In this document: one piece after another, positions 44,224-53,108 of the stretch
How the letters are laid out: each line of letters opens with the position of its first letter
How positions within the stretch are numbered: the stretch's first letter is position 1
Origin: Mycobacterium colombiense
GTDB taxonomy: Bacteria; Actinomycetota; Actinomycetes; Mycobacteriales; Mycobacteriaceae
Length of the DNA stretch: 64,000 nt
Direction: 5' to 3'
Assembly (NCBI RefSeq): GCF_003284935.1
Contig: NZ_QMEV01000017.1
Span: forward strand, 22,131 to 86,130
The notes under the pieces: generated by a model
What the model saw: the letters and a program-made list of their open reading frames with translations, nothing else
The model's database searches: none
Told to the model about the DNA's origin: nothing
Made by a program: the position numbers and the translations under genes

Positions 44224-45129
44224 CTACTTATTTTGCTGCGGGTTCACCGATCCCACGCCGCCCCATCGGGACGGCGGCCACACGATGAACCTGGCTTTGC
44301 CGATCACGTTGGACACCGGCACGGTTCCCGAGCTGGGGTCGCCGGTGCACAGCACCCCCTTGAGGGCTTCGGCCGGCACGCTGGTGCAGTGGGCGCGCGA
44401 GTCCGCCGAGTGCGTCCGGTTGTCGCCCATCACCCACAGCCGCCCCGCCGGGACGTGCACCGGCCCGAACTCGCTGCCCAGGCACGGGTACACCGACGGG
44501 TCGGCGGCCATGGTGGTGCGGTCCAGGTACGGCTCCTTGAGCGGCTTGCCGTCGACCGTCAACCCGGTCTCGGCCCGGCACTGCACCGTCTGCCCGCCGA
44601 CCGCGATGACCCGCTTGACCAGGTCGTTCTCGTCCGGCGGCACGAACCCGACGAAGGACAGGGCGTTCTGCACCCAGCGCAGCACGGTGTTGTTGGACCG
44701 GATCGACTTGTAGCCGAGGTTCCACGGCGGCGGCCCCTTGAAGACGATGACGTCGCCGGGGCGCGGCGCGGTGAAGCGGTAGCTGACCTTGTCGACCATG
44801 ATGCGGTCGCCGACGCAGCCCGTGCACCCGTGCAGCGTGGGCTCCATGGATTCCGACGGGATCAGGTAGGGCCGCGCCACGAAGGTCAACATGACGTAGT
44901 AGAGGACGACGGCGATCACCGCCAGGATCGCGAATTCACGCAACGTCGACCGCTTGGGTTCCGCCGGGTCGGCGGCCTCAGGCGTCTGGGCCGCCGGCCC
45001 CGGTTCGGGTATCGACCCGGCCGTCGCCGCGGCGTCGTCGGGGCGTGTCTGAAGGTTGCGGGTAGAGACCTTCGGATCTGACTCGCCGGCGGGCGGCTCG
45101 GGCTTCGATGAATCCGCGGTATCGGTCAC
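44224..45129 (-). CDS. lepB: Signal peptidase I (LepB)
   Basis: A 301-residue membrane protease that removes signal peptides. The GTG at 45129 ([13 protein letters not shown]) follows the length of mycobacterial LepB; a longer frame upstream is not used. A Pro/Glu/Ala-rich cytoplasmic N-terminus of about 60 residues precedes one membrane helix ([21 protein letters not shown]), then the catalytic Ser94 in PSESMEPTL and Lys172 in [12 protein letters not shown]. The family box [11 protein letters not shown] is intact. It lies between rplS and rnhB on one strand. Confidence 0.96.
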   Translation of the reverse strand: MTDTADSSKPEPPAGESDPKVSTRNLQTRPDDAAATAGSIPEPGPAAQTPEAADPAEPKRSTLREFAILAVIAVVLYYVMLTFVARPYLIPSESMEPTLHGCTGCVGDRIMVDKVSYRFTAPRPGDVIVFKGPPPWNLGYKSIRSNNTVLRWVQNALSFVGFVPPDENDLVKRVIAVGGQTVQCRAETGLTVDGKPLKEPYLDRTTMAADPSVYPCLGSEFGPVHVPAGRLWVMGDNRTHSADSRAHCTSVPAEALKGVLCTGDPSSGTVPVSNVIGKARFIVWPPSRWGGVGSVNPQQNK

Positions 45130-45231
45130 GAGATCAGCGTAGTCAGCGCGCGGTGTGGGTCGCGAAACCGGCAAGCGATCCGCCGCCGGAAACGAGGGGA
45201 CGAATCATCAGCGCCGCCAAGGCGTCCCGGC

Positions 45232-45573
45232 TCAGCGCTTCTCCTTGATCTTGGCCTTCTTGCCGCGCAGTTCGCGCAGGTAGTACAGCTTCGCGCGACG
45301 GACGTCACCGCGGGTCACCACCTGGATGTGGTCGATGTTGGGCGAGTGCACCGGGAAGGTCCGCTCGACGCCGACGCCGTAGCTTTCCTTGCGCACGGTG
45401 AAGGTCTCACGGATGCCACCGCCCTGGCGGCGGATCACCACGCCCTTGAACACCTGGATGCGCTCCTTGGCGCCCTCGATGACCTTCACGTGCACGTTGA
45501 TGGTGTCGCCCGGGCCGAAAACCGGGATGTCGTCGCGCAGCGACGCCTGATCGACGAAGTCCAGCCGGTTCAT
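45232..45573 (-). CDS. rplS: 50S ribosomal protein L19
   Basis: A 113-residue L19 starting at [25 protein letters not shown], with [25 protein letters not shown] and [18 protein letters not shown]. The longer frame upstream is rejected. The gene has a leader of about 145 bases if transcription begins at the promoter motif described separately. lepB follows after 102 bases. Confidence 0.98.
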   Translation of the reverse strand: MNRLDFVDQASLRDDIPVFGPGDTINVHVKVIEGAKERIQVFKGVVIRRQGGGIRETFTVRKESYGVGVERTFPVHSPNIDHIQVVTRGDVRRAKLYYLRELRGKKAKIKEKR

Positions 45574-45916
45574 GCGAGACACTTCCTTGAGGTCGCGGCC
45601 GACGGCAGCTACCCACACGCAGGTGTGAGGCGGTCGCCAAGCCGATGGTTTCGGGCTTTCTGGCGTATCTCGCAGCAGGCGGGAAACGGCTCGACCGGCC
45701 TGCAACCGCTGGAGACAACTGGTCAATTGTGCCAGACGGGGCGCGTGCCGCGAAAATCACAGCAAGTCGGCGGTTCGTAACGCGCCAAACGCGCTGGTAA
45801 ATGGTACATATGACTGGGGTCAGAACGCGCTACCCGCACACCAGCGTGATGGCCGCTGCAGGTGGCGCGACGGGTCCCGCCCTTGCACTGTGTTCCAGTC
45901 ACGCCGGAGGAGACGA
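45574..45916. other. Divergent intergenic region between rplS and the LppW-like gene (343 bp)
   Basis: No gene is visible. It contains the rplS promoter motif and, inside the predicted rplS leader, a possible RNA stem with GCAGGC (45675-45680) and GCCTGC (45698-45703) as arms. CGGAGGAGA before 45917 is the ribosome site of the LppW-like gene; its promoter is not certain, though TACATA near 45825 could be a -10. Confidence 0.5.
45726..45758 (-). promoter_or_regulatory. Promoter for rplS sharing a motif with rpsP
   Basis: On the minus strand GATTTT (45758-45753) is followed, after a C-rich spacer, by CTGGCACAAT (45735-45726). TGG-CACAAT has the layout of an extended -10 element. The rpsP upstream region has GATTT and CTGGCACAAT at the same relative distance, which supports function. 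Confidence 0.6.
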
Positions 45917-46894
45917 ATGCGGGTACGTCCGCTGACGCTAGTCACCGCCACCGCGGCGGTGACGTTGGTGGTTGCCGCGGGCTCCGAGGCGCTGGTGCAG
46001 GCGAAGGTCTACACCCTGCCGGTCGCCGCGCCCGTTCGGGTCATCTCGGCGCCCCCCACGTCGCCTCCCCCGCAGTCCGCCACGGTGATGCTGGAGGCGG
46101 CCGCCCCGGCGCAGGCACCGCAGGCGCTGCCGAACCCGGGATTCCCCCAGCTGCAGACCCGCATCCAGCAGGCCGCGGACGAGGCCGCCGGCAGCGGGGC
46201 CGCCCTGTCGGTGGCCATCCTCGACCGCACCACCCATCAGCTGGTCACCAACGGCAACAGCCAAGTGATCGGCACCGCGTCGGTGGCGAAGCTGTTCATC
46301 GCCGACGACCTGCTGCTGCACGAATCCGAGGGCAAGGCGCCGCTGAGCGCCGACGACCGCCAGGCGCTGGACATCATGCTGCAGTCCTCCGACGACGGCG
46401 CGGCCGAGAGGTTCTGGGGTCAGGGCGGCGGGGCCGCCATCATCACCGAGGTGGCCGCCCGCTACGGCCTGGCCTCCACCACCCCGCCCAGCGACGGGCG
46501 CTGGTGGAACACCATGAGCTCGGTGACCGACCTCATCCGCTACTACGAGATGCTGCTGGACGGCTCGGGCGGCCTGCCCGCCGATGACGCCAAGATCATC
46601 GTCAACGACCTGGCCCAGTCCACCCCCACCGGGCTGGACGGCTACCCGCAGCGGTTCGGCATCCCGGACGGCCTGTACGCCGAGCCGGTCGCGGTCAAGC
46701 AGGGCTGGATGTGCTGCATCGGCAGCGATTGGATGCACCTGTCGACCGGCGTGATCGGGGCCGACCGCCGCTACATCATGGTGGTCCAGTCCCTGCAGCC
46801 CGCCGACGACGCCACCGCCCGCGACACCATCACCCGGGCGGTCAAGACGATCTTTCCCGACGGCCGCATCGAGGCGCCGCGACACGGGCTCTAA
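45917..46894 (+). CDS. lppW: LppW-like serine beta-lactamase-fold protein, apparently without lipidation site
   Basis: A 325-residue exported protein. The N-terminal hydrophobic segment (residues 5-24) reads [13 protein letters not shown]: where the M. tuberculosis LppW lipobox has a Cys, this protein has Ser23, so lipid attachment is not expected and it may be a secreted or signal-anchored protein. A Pro/Ala-rich linker (about 30-75) leads to a DD-peptidase/beta-lactamase-like domain with SVAK at 122-125 as SxxK and SSDD at about 160 as the likely second motif. Function is unknown; relatives are thought to bind or cleave cell-wall peptides. Its stop overlaps that of the convergent trmD by four bases. 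Confidence 0.87.
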   Translation: MRVRPLTLVTATAAVTLVVAAGSEALVQAKVYTLPVAAPVRVISAPPTSPPPQSATVMLEAAAPAQAPQALPNPGFPQLQTRIQQAADEAAGSGAALSVAILDRTTHQLVTNGNSQVIGTASVAKLFIADDLLLHESEGKAPLSADDRQALDIMLQSSDDGAAERFWGQGGGAAIITEVAARYGLASTTPPSDGRWWNTMSSVTDLIRYYEMLLDGSGGLPADDAKIIVNDLAQSTPTGLDGYPQRFGIPDGLYAEPVAVKQGWMCCIGSDWMHLSTGVIGADRRYIMVVQSLQPADDATARDTITRAVKTIFPDGRIEAPRHGL

Positions 46895-47598
46895 CGAGCC
46901 GAGTCGTCGCCGGGCTCAAGCAGTTCGGGGCGCCGGTCGCGGGTCCGCTGCAGCGAGATCTCGCGGCGCCAGGCGGCGACGCGCGCGTGGTCACCCGACA
47001 GCAGCACCTCCGGGACGTCCAGCCCGCGCCAGCTCGGCGGCCGGGTGTAGCTGGGCCCCTCCAGCCGCCGGTCCAGTGCCGGTGAGTGCGAATCCTCGCG
47101 GTGCGACGCGGGATTGCCGAGGACCCCGTCGAGCAGGCGCAGCACGGCCTCGATCATCACCACCGCCGCCGACTCGCCGCCGGGCAGCACGTAGTCGCCG
47201 ATCGAGACCTCTTCGACGCGCATGCGCCGCGCGGCGTCGTCGATGACCCGCTGGTCGATGCCCTCGTAGCGACCGCACGCGAACACCAGGTGGGTCTCGG
47301 CGCTCCAGCGCGCGGCCGTCGCCTGCGTGAACAGGCGCCCGGCCGGGGTGGGGACAACGAGAAGCGTTTCCCCGGAGGTGATTTCGTCAAGCGCGTCGCC
47401 CCACACCGGCGCCTTCATCACCATCCCCGGGCCGCCGCCGTAGGGGGCGTCGTCGACCGAGCGGTGCACGTCGTGCGTCCAGCGCCGCAGGTCATGCACG
47501 TGCAGATCGACCGTGCCGGAGCGAATCGCCTTGCCCGGCAACGACTGCCGCAGCGGGTCCAAAAAGGCCGGAAAGATCGTGACGACGTCGATTCTCAT
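46891..47598 (-). CDS. trmD: tRNA (guanine-37-N1)-methyltransferase TrmD
   Basis: A 235-residue SPOUT-fold enzyme that methylates G37 of tRNAs reading CNN codons and prevents frameshifting. The knot region [18 protein letters not shown] and [16 protein letters not shown] is intact, with [17 protein letters not shown] and the C-terminal [26 protein letters not shown]. Last gene of rpsP-khpA-rimM-trmD. Confidence 0.97.
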   Translation of the reverse strand: MRIDVVTIFPAFLDPLRQSLPGKAIRSGTVDLHVHDLRRWTHDVHRSVDDAPYGGGPGMVMKAPVWGDALDEITSGETLLVVPTPAGRLFTQATAARWSAETHLVFACGRYEGIDQRVIDDAARRMRVEEVSIGDYVLPGGESAAVVMIEAVLRLLDGVLGNPASHREDSHSPALDRRLEGPSYTRPPSWRGLDVPEVLLSGDHARVAAWRREISLQRTRDRRPELLEPGDDSAR

Positions 47599-47607
47599 AG
47601 TGAAGCC

Positions 47608-48135
47608 CTACAGATCCAGCAGGCCTTCGGGCGGATCGATCTCCACGGTCCCCTCGTCCAGCGACACCGAGGTGACGATCGCGGTCACGAACGGCACCAA
47701 CACTTCTCGCCGCCCGTCGCCGGAATCCTGCCGCACCGCCAGCAGTTCACCGGCTGCGGTGTGCAACACCTCGGCGACGACGCCGACCTGCTCGCCGGCG
47801 GTGGTGTGCACGCGCAGGCCTTCGAGCTGATGGTCATAGTAGGTGTCCGCCTCGTCGATGTCGGGCAGGTCCGCGGAGTCGACGACGAACACCATGCCGC
47901 GCAGCGCGTCGGCGCCGTCACGGTCGGTGACCCCGGCCAGCCGCACCAGCAGCCGCCCGCCGTGCTCGCGCACGGCCTCGATGACACAGCTGCGTTCCGC
48001 ACCGCCGCGAGAGGGCTTGGCGCGCAACGTGTTACCCGGCGCGAACCGGGCGGCGGGATCGTCGGTGCGGATCTCCACCACCAACTCGCCGCTGATGCCG
48101 TGGGCTTTCACCACGCGCCCGACGGTCAACTCCAA
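47608..48135 (-). CDS. rimM: Ribosome maturation factor RimM
   Basis: A 175-residue 16S rRNA processing factor. The N-terminal beta-barrel ([27 protein letters not shown]) and the C-terminal PRC-barrel ([64 protein letters not shown]) are both complete. It binds S19 during 30S assembly. Ten bases upstream of trmD. Confidence 0.96.
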   Translation of the reverse strand: MELTVGRVVKAHGISGELVVEIRTDDPAARFAPGNTLRAKPSRGGAERSCVIEAVREHGGRLLVRLAGVTDRDGADALRGMVFVVDSADLPDIDEADTYYDHQLEGLRVHTTAGEQVGVVAEVLHTAAGELLAVRQDSGDGRREVLVPFVTAIVTSVSLDEGTVEIDPPEGLLDL

Positions 48136-48159
48136 GGGAGTTCCATGAGCAGCGCTGGC

Positions 48160-48402
48160 CTACTGGTCGGTGTCCACCACGTCGACACGGATGCCGCGGC
48201 CGCCGATGCCGGCGACCAGCGTGCGCAGTGCGGTGGCCGTGCGGCCCCCGCGGCCGATCACCTTGCCCAGATCGTCGGGATGGACGTGCACCTCGACCGT
48301 CCGCCCCCGGCGGCTGGTCACCATGTCCACCCGGACGTCATCGGGGTTGTCGACAATCCCGCGAACCAGGTGCTCAACAGCGTCAACGACAACCGTACTC
48401 AT
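48160..48402 (-). CDS. khpA: KH-domain RNA-binding protein KhpA
   Basis: An 80-residue protein equivalent to Rv2908c, consisting of one type II KH domain with the GxxG loop in LGKVIGRGGRTATALRTLV. KhpA-type proteins bind single-stranded RNA and in other bacteria pair with KhpB/Jag. It is eight bases after rpsP and 24 before rimM, so it belongs to the ribosomal operon. Confidence 0.94.
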   Translation of the reverse strand: MSTVVVDAVEHLVRGIVDNPDDVRVDMVTSRRGRTVEVHVHPDDLGKVIGRGGRTATALRTLVAGIGGRGIRVDVVDTDQ

Positions 48403-48410
48403 CGCCGCTA

Positions 48411-48941
48411 TCAGCTTTCGGTGGTCGGCGCGGCCTGCTCGCCGCCCTCGGCGGGCGCCTCGGCCTGCTCGGCGGTCTCCGCCGGGGCCTCGGCTGCGGC
48501 CTGCGGCTCGGCGGCTTCGGCAGACTCGTCTGCGGCCTTCGCGGCCTTCTTGGCCGGGGCCTTCTTCTTCGGCTTGGCGGCCTCGGTGGTCGGTCCGCCG
48601 TCGGCCTCGGCCAGCGCCGCGTTGAACAGCTCGAGCTTGCTGGGCTTGGCGGGGGCGGCCTTCAGGCGGCCCTCGGCGCCGGGCAGGCCCTTGAACTTCT
48701 GCCAGTCGCCCGTGATCTGCAGCAGCTTGCGGACGGGCTCGGTGGGCTGGGCACCCACGGACAGCCAGTACTGGGCGCGCTCGGAGTTGATCTCGATCAG
48801 GCTCGGCTCTTCCTTGGGGTGGTAGCGGCCGATGACCTCGATGGAGCGGCCGTCGCGCCGGGTGCGTGCGTCGGCGACGGCGATGCGGTACTGGGGATTG
48901 CGGATCTTGCCAAGCCGGGTGAGCTTGATCTTCACAGCCAT
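48411..48941 (-). CDS. rpsP: 30S ribosomal protein S16 with long Ala/Glu-rich tail
   Basis: A 176-residue protein; the ATG at 48941 ([27 protein letters not shown]) is the standard S16 start. The S16 core ends near residue 85 ([19 protein letters not shown]). The rest is an extension rich in Lys/Ala ([13 protein letters not shown], about 121-134) and then Ala/Glu (to the C-terminus). Most bacterial S16 proteins are 80-100 residues; mycobacterial S16 is known to be longer, and this one appears slightly longer than the about 162 residues of H37Rv. First gene of its operon. Confidence 0.97.
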   Translation of the reverse strand: MAVKIKLTRLGKIRNPQYRIAVADARTRRDGRSIEVIGRYHPKEEPSLIEINSERAQYWLSVGAQPTEPVRKLLQITGDWQKFKGLPGAEGRLKAAPAKPSKLELFNAALAEADGGPTTEAAKPKKKAPAKKAAKAADESAEAAEPQAAAEAPAETAEQAEAPAEGGEQAAPTTES

Positions 48942-49067
48942 GGTTAAGCGAATTCTCCTGTGTGTGTCACGCTGCAATTCGGCGATCGGGGCCCGATGCC
49001 CGGATCCGGTTTTGCCTCGCGTGTGTGACCGGTCGGCGATGCATGATCGCTCGGCGGACAGCCGCCC

Positions 49068-49100
49068 ATTGTGCCAGAACAGGGGCGATGACCAGAAATC
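49068..49100 (-). promoter_or_regulatory. Promoter for the rpsP operon, motif shared with rplS
   Basis: On the minus strand GATTT (49100-49096), a C-rich spacer and CTGGCACAAT (49077-49068) match the rplS upstream region at the same spacing. The start would be near 49061, giving a leader of about 120 bases before rpsP. Confidence 0.6.
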
Positions 49101-49122
49101 GCCCGCATAGCCAAGGCCGAGC

Positions 49123-49554
49123 TCACATCACTTTTTGAAAGACCTTGGTCTCGGCCCGCCGGCTCATGCGCCACCCGTCGGGCGTGCGCACGAACTCGTC
49201 GTCGTACCAGAGCCCGCAGAACAGCGCTCTTTCCTCCTCGCCGTCCTTGGTGCCGCCCAACACCATCGGGTTGAAGCAGATCACCCGCGACGAGGCCGTG
49301 TCCCCGTCGATCCGGACCGAGAAGTTGCCGAGCATGTGGGCGTACACCGGGAAGTTGGGCAGCACCTCGGCCAGCCACTTCTTCACCTCGGGGTACTGGC
49401 CCTCGATGCCGCCCAACGCCGTGTAGTCGATGTAGGCGTCGGGGGTGAACACCATGTCCAGATCGTCGAATCGCCGGTTGTCGATGGCGGTGGAGTAATC
49501 CACCAGCAGCTGCTGGATCTCGAGGCGATCCGAGATCTCTTCCAGGCTCAACAT
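49123..49554 (-). CDS. SnoaL-like/NTF2-fold protein
   Basis: A 143-residue protein equivalent to Rv2910c. The start is ATG at 49554. It has the cone-shaped NTF2 pattern: [48 protein letters not shown] at the front, then beta strands [20 protein letters not shown] and [24 protein letters not shown]. SnoaL-like proteins are small cyclases, isomerases or dehydratases; the substrate here is unknown. It is divergent from dacB2 and downstream of no other gene. Confidence 0.88.
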   Translation of the reverse strand: MLSLEEISDRLEIQQLLVDYSTAIDNRRFDDLDMVFTPDAYIDYTALGGIEGQYPEVKKWLAEVLPNFPVYAHMLGNFSVRIDGDTASSRVICFNPMVLGGTKDGEEERALFCGLWYDDEFVRTPDGWRMSRRAETKVFQKVM

Positions 49555-49612
49555 GCATCGGACAGTACTGAAGATCCGCCCGGGGCAGGGCCGGAAGTTA
49601 GACTTTGCGGCC

Positions 49613-50506
49613 ATGCGCAAGCTCACGGCCCGGGGGGTCAGGATGGCCGCGACCGTCCTCGCGCTCGGTACCTGCACCGCCACCGTCGCCATGTCCACCG
49701 CGTGGGCCGACAGCAGCCAACCGGTCGGGTCGCTGCCCATTCCCGACGGGCCGGCGCAAACCTGGATCGTCGCCGACCTGGATAGCGGGCAGGTGCTGGC
49801 CGGGCGCGACCAGAACGTGGCCCACCCGCCGGCGAGCACCATCAAGACGCTGTTGGCCCAGGTGGTCCTGGACTCGGTGAGCCTGGACTCGACCGTCGTC
49901 GCCGACGTCGCCGACACCCAGGTGGAGTGCAACTGCGTCGGCATCAAACCGGGCCGCACCTACACCGCGCGCCAGCTCCTCGACGGCCTGCTGCTGGTCT
50001 CGGGTAACGACGCCGCCAACACGCTCGCGCACATGCTGGGCGGACCGGACGTCACGGTCGCCAAGATGAACGCCAAGGCGGCGTCGCTCGGGGCCACCAA
50101 CACGCACGCGGCGACGCCGTCCGGGCTGGACGGGCCCGGGGGTTCGGGCGCGTCGACGGCGCACGACCTGGCGGTCATCTTCCGCGCCGCGATGGCCAAC
50201 CCGGTGTTCGCGCAGATCACCGCCGAGCCGTCGGCGATGTTCCCCGGCGACAACGGCGATCACCCGATCACCAACCAGGACGAGCTGTTGGCGCGCTACC
50301 CCGGCGCGATCGGCGGCAAGACCGGGTTCACCAACGCCGCGCGCAAGACCTTCGTCGGGGCCGCCGCCCGCGGGGGCCGCCGGCTGGTGATCGCGATGAT
50401 GTACGGGCTGATCAAAGAGGGCGGACCGACGTACTGGGATCAGGCGGCGACGCTGTTCGACTGGGGATTCGCGCAAAGCCCGCAATCCAGCATCGGCTCG
50501 CTGTAA
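49613..50506 (+). CDS. dacB2: D-alanyl-D-alanine carboxypeptidase DacB2
   Basis: A 297-residue exported peptidase equivalent to Rv2911. A signal peptide (about residues 1-31, ending near AWADSS) precedes the DD-peptidase domain with SxxK STIK at 75-78, SGN at 130-132 and KTG at 236-238. It trims the terminal D-Ala of peptidoglycan pentapeptides in the cell wall. The C-terminal dimerisation domain of PBP5 is absent, as in the mycobacterial homologue. It is convergent with the TetR gene, separated by six bases. Confidence 0.95.
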   Translation: MRKLTARGVRMAATVLALGTCTATVAMSTAWADSSQPVGSLPIPDGPAQTWIVADLDSGQVLAGRDQNVAHPPASTIKTLLAQVVLDSVSLDSTVVADVADTQVECNCVGIKPGRTYTARQLLDGLLLVSGNDAANTLAHMLGGPDVTVAKMNAKAASLGATNTHAATPSGLDGPGGSGASTAHDLAVIFRAAMANPVFAQITAEPSAMFPGDNGDHPITNQDELLARYPGAIGGKTGFTNAARKTFVGAAARGGRRLVIAMMYGLIKEGGPTYWDQAATLFDWGFAQSPQSSIGSL

Positions 50507-50512
50507 CTCCCG

Positions 50513-51109
50513 TCAGGAGTCCGGCAGCGCCGCGGTGAGCAGCGTCATCAGCACCGGGATCCGCTGTGCGGCGATATCCGGTTGCGGCAGAACGCCTTCC
50601 ACCACGGCGGCGCCGTCGAACACGTTGGTCATCAGCGCCACGAACACCGGGAAGGTGTCCTCGGGGAAGCGTTCGGCGCCCGGGAGCGCGCGGGCGGCGT
50701 CGTGGATCTTTGCGGCGTACTGACCCAGCTCGTGTTGCAAAGTCTCCCTGAGCTTTTCGTCGGTGCGGGCGGCCACCAGCAGTTCATAGATGACGGCGTT
50801 GGCCGGGCCGCTGGTGATGTCACGCAGGATCCCCAGGGCCGCCTCCAGGGCCGGCCGGTCGGCGGGTATCTCGGCGACCCCCTTGGTGAACGAGTCCAGC
50901 TGGCGGCGCAACACCTCCGACGCCGTCGCCGCCATGAAATCGCCCATCGTGTCGAAGTGCCGGAACAGCGCGCCCACCGACACCCCGGCCCGCTTGGTGA
51001 TCACCGCGGCGGACGCCCGGGCGTAGCCGACCTCGATGATGGTGGCGATGCAGGCGTCGATGAGCCGTCCGACGGTTTCCTCGCGGCGCTGCTGCTGTGT
51101 CCTGGCCAT
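50513..51109 (-). CDS. TetR family transcriptional regulator
   Basis: A 198-residue protein equivalent to Rv2912c. The N-terminal helix-turn-helix is REETVGRLIDACIATIIEVGYARASAAVITKRAGVSVGALFRHFDTMGDF; the rest is an all-helical ligand-binding domain. Its ATG begins one base after the stop of the deacylase gene, so the two are made from one message and the regulator probably controls its own operon through the inverted repeat at 52949-52965. The ligand is unknown; a D-amino-acid-related compound is a reasonable guess. Confidence 0.92.
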   Translation of the reverse strand: MARTQQQRREETVGRLIDACIATIIEVGYARASAAVITKRAGVSVGALFRHFDTMGDFMAATASEVLRRQLDSFTKGVAEIPADRPALEAALGILRDITSGPANAVIYELLVAARTDEKLRETLQHELGQYAAKIHDAARALPGAERFPEDTFPVFVALMTNVFDGAAVVEGVLPQPDIAAQRIPVLMTLLTAALPDS

Positions 51110-51110
51110 G

Positions 51111-52919
51111 TCAGGCGGGCACGCTCAGCGCGCCGCGTTCCCGGTGCGCGCGCTGTCCCGCCCGCAGGTAGCGGCCCGACCGCACGGATTGGCCGTAGCC
51201 GTCCCGGAATTCGCCCCTGGAGTGGCTGCCGCCGAAGACGACGACGCCGCCCACCCCGGTGGCGACCACCGCGCCGTCGTTGCGGTTGACCATGCGGCGC
51301 AAACCGCCGTAGAACGGCACCGCTTCCTCGTGGTAGCCGTCGACGGATTCGTCGAGCCCGGCCGGGTCGATCACCACGAAGTCCGCGCGGTCGCCCTGGC
51401 GCAGCGTGCCGGCGTCGATGCCGAACCACTCCCCCAGCTCCCCGGTGAGCCGATGCACCGCGTGCTCGATCGACATGAAGGGCGCGCCGGCCCGGTAGGC
51501 GTCCCGGGTGCGCTTGAGCATCCGCAGCCCGAAGTTGTAGAAGGCCATGTTGCGCAGGTGCGCCCCGGCGTCCGAAAAGCCCATGTGCACGCTGCCTTCG
51601 GTGGCGAGCGCGTCCAGCAGCTTGGGGCGATGGTTGGCGACGACGGTCGTCCACCGGACGTTGCGCTCGCCGTTCTCGACGAGCACGTCCAGGAACGCGT
51701 CGAGCGGGTGCAGCTTGCGCTCGACGGCGATGGCGCCAAAGCTCTTGCCGATCAACGACTTATCCGGGCATTCGACGATGACGGCGTCGTGGAAGTCGCG
51801 GTGCCACAGCGACGGCCCGAGCTTGACGCGGTCGAACTCGCGCCGGAATTTCCGCCGGTATTCCTTGTCCGCCAGTAACTCGTTGCGCTCCAACTGGTCC
51901 CGCAGGTGCAGGGCGGCCGTCCCGGCGCCGAACTCCTCGAAGACCGGCAGGTCGATGCCGTCGGAGTACAACTCGAAGGGCACCGGCAGGTGCTGGAATT
52001 TCACGCTGGACCGCAGCAGCTTGTTGAGCAGACGAGTCCCCGGGCCGAAGACGTAGACCGACAGCGGCATCGACTTGGCGTCGGCGGACACCAGCATGCT
52101 CATCCGAACACCCTTGCCCCAGTTCAGTATTCGACTGCTGGCCAGGAAGAAGAGCATTCCGGTCGACGGCTTCGCCACGTTGGGGGCGCTCTGCAGGATC
52201 CGGCCGCGCTTGCGCAGCACCTTGATCAGCCTGCGGCGCTCCCGCCACGTCGCGAAGGTGGACGGCAGGGCGCGCGAGCGGAAACGTTCACCGTCGAGTT
52301 TGTCGATGGGCGCGTCCATCCCGGACATGCCGAGCACACCGGCGTCGAGGGCCTCGCCCAACAGGCCGGCCATTTTCTCCAGCTCGGCCTCGGTGGGCCG
52401 CACCGTGGGGTCGGTGGCCCGATCCAGCCCGAGCACCGCGGTCCGCAGGTCCGAATGCCCAAGCAGCGAACCGACATTGGGACCCAGTGGCAGGGCGTCG
52501 ATCGCCGCGATGTATTCCGCGGCCGTCGACCAGGTGCGGTTCGAATCCAGCGCGCCGAAGACGTATTCGCGCGGCACCGCCTCCACCCTGCTGAACAGGT
52601 CGGCGGCGTCCTGGGAGTCGGCGTAGACCGTCGACAACGAGCAGTTGCCCAGCAGCACGGTGGTGACGCCGTGGCGCACCGACTCGCGCAGCCCCGGGTC
52701 CAGCAGCACCTCGGCGTCGTAATGGGTGTGCACGTCGAGGAAGCCGGGCACCACCCATTTGCCGGCCGCGTCGATCACCTCGGGGCAACCGGTCTCGTCC
52801 AGCGGCTCGGTGGAGACCGTGGCCACCACGCCGTCGCGGATGCCGAGCGTGCGGGTCAGCGGCGCGCTGCCGGTGCCGTCGAACCACAATCCGTCGCGAA
52901 TGATCACGTCGTAGGCCAT
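51111..52919 (-). CDS. N-acyl-D-amino-acid deacylase-like amidohydrolase
   Basis: A 602-residue protein equivalent to Rv2913c. The ATG at 52919 is preferred over upstream ATGs because GGAGGAACCC lies before it. Metal-site motifs of the D-aminoacylase branch of the amidohydrolase superfamily are DVHTHYDAE (His64, His66) and later TTVVANHRPKLLD and VHMGFSDAGAHLRN. The predicted reaction is hydrolysis of an N-acylated D-amino acid or related ring amide; the substrate is unproven. The gene leads a two-gene operon with the TetR regulator. In H37Rv pknI lies between it and the next amidohydrolase; here that space is 189 bases. Confidence 0.9.
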   Translation of the reverse strand: MAYDVIIRDGLWFDGTGSAPLTRTLGIRDGVVATVSTEPLDETGCPEVIDAAGKWVVPGFLDVHTHYDAEVLLDPGLRESVRHGVTTVLLGNCSLSTVYADSQDAADLFSRVEAVPREYVFGALDSNRTWSTAAEYIAAIDALPLGPNVGSLLGHSDLRTAVLGLDRATDPTVRPTEAELEKMAGLLGEALDAGVLGMSGMDAPIDKLDGERFRSRALPSTFATWRERRRLIKVLRKRGRILQSAPNVAKPSTGMLFFLASSRILNWGKGVRMSMLVSADAKSMPLSVYVFGPGTRLLNKLLRSSVKFQHLPVPFELYSDGIDLPVFEEFGAGTAALHLRDQLERNELLADKEYRRKFRREFDRVKLGPSLWHRDFHDAVIVECPDKSLIGKSFGAIAVERKLHPLDAFLDVLVENGERNVRWTTVVANHRPKLLDALATEGSVHMGFSDAGAHLRNMAFYNFGLRMLKRTRDAYRAGAPFMSIEHAVHRLTGELGEWFGIDAGTLRQGDRADFVVIDPAGLDESVDGYHEEAVPFYGGLRRMVNRNDGAVVATGVGGVVVFGGSHSRGEFRDGYGQSVRSGRYLRAGQRAHRERGALSVPA

Positions 52920-52948
52920 GGGTTCCTCCATGTCGTTGATGCCGGGAA

Positions 52949-52965
52949 CGCTAACATAGATAGCG
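52949..52965 (-). promoter_or_regulatory. Candidate TetR operator upstream of the deacylase operon
   Basis: CGCTA-ACATAGA-TAGCG is an inverted repeat with five-base perfect arms (and matching C and G one base further in) located 30 bases upstream of the deacylase start. It contains TATGTT, a possible -10 on the minus strand, so a bound TetR protein would block transcription. Confidence 0.45.
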
Positions 52966-53108
52966 ATCACTCGCAATCTTTTCTCAGCGAAACTGCAGGA
53001 TCCATGCGGGACTATGGGTCAGTGTGCGCCACCGAGTGGCGCCGCGGCCGCAACCACGGTGGCCTCGGCGCGGCGGCCGGGAACGCGGCCTTCATAAGAG
53101 GTCGCCGC

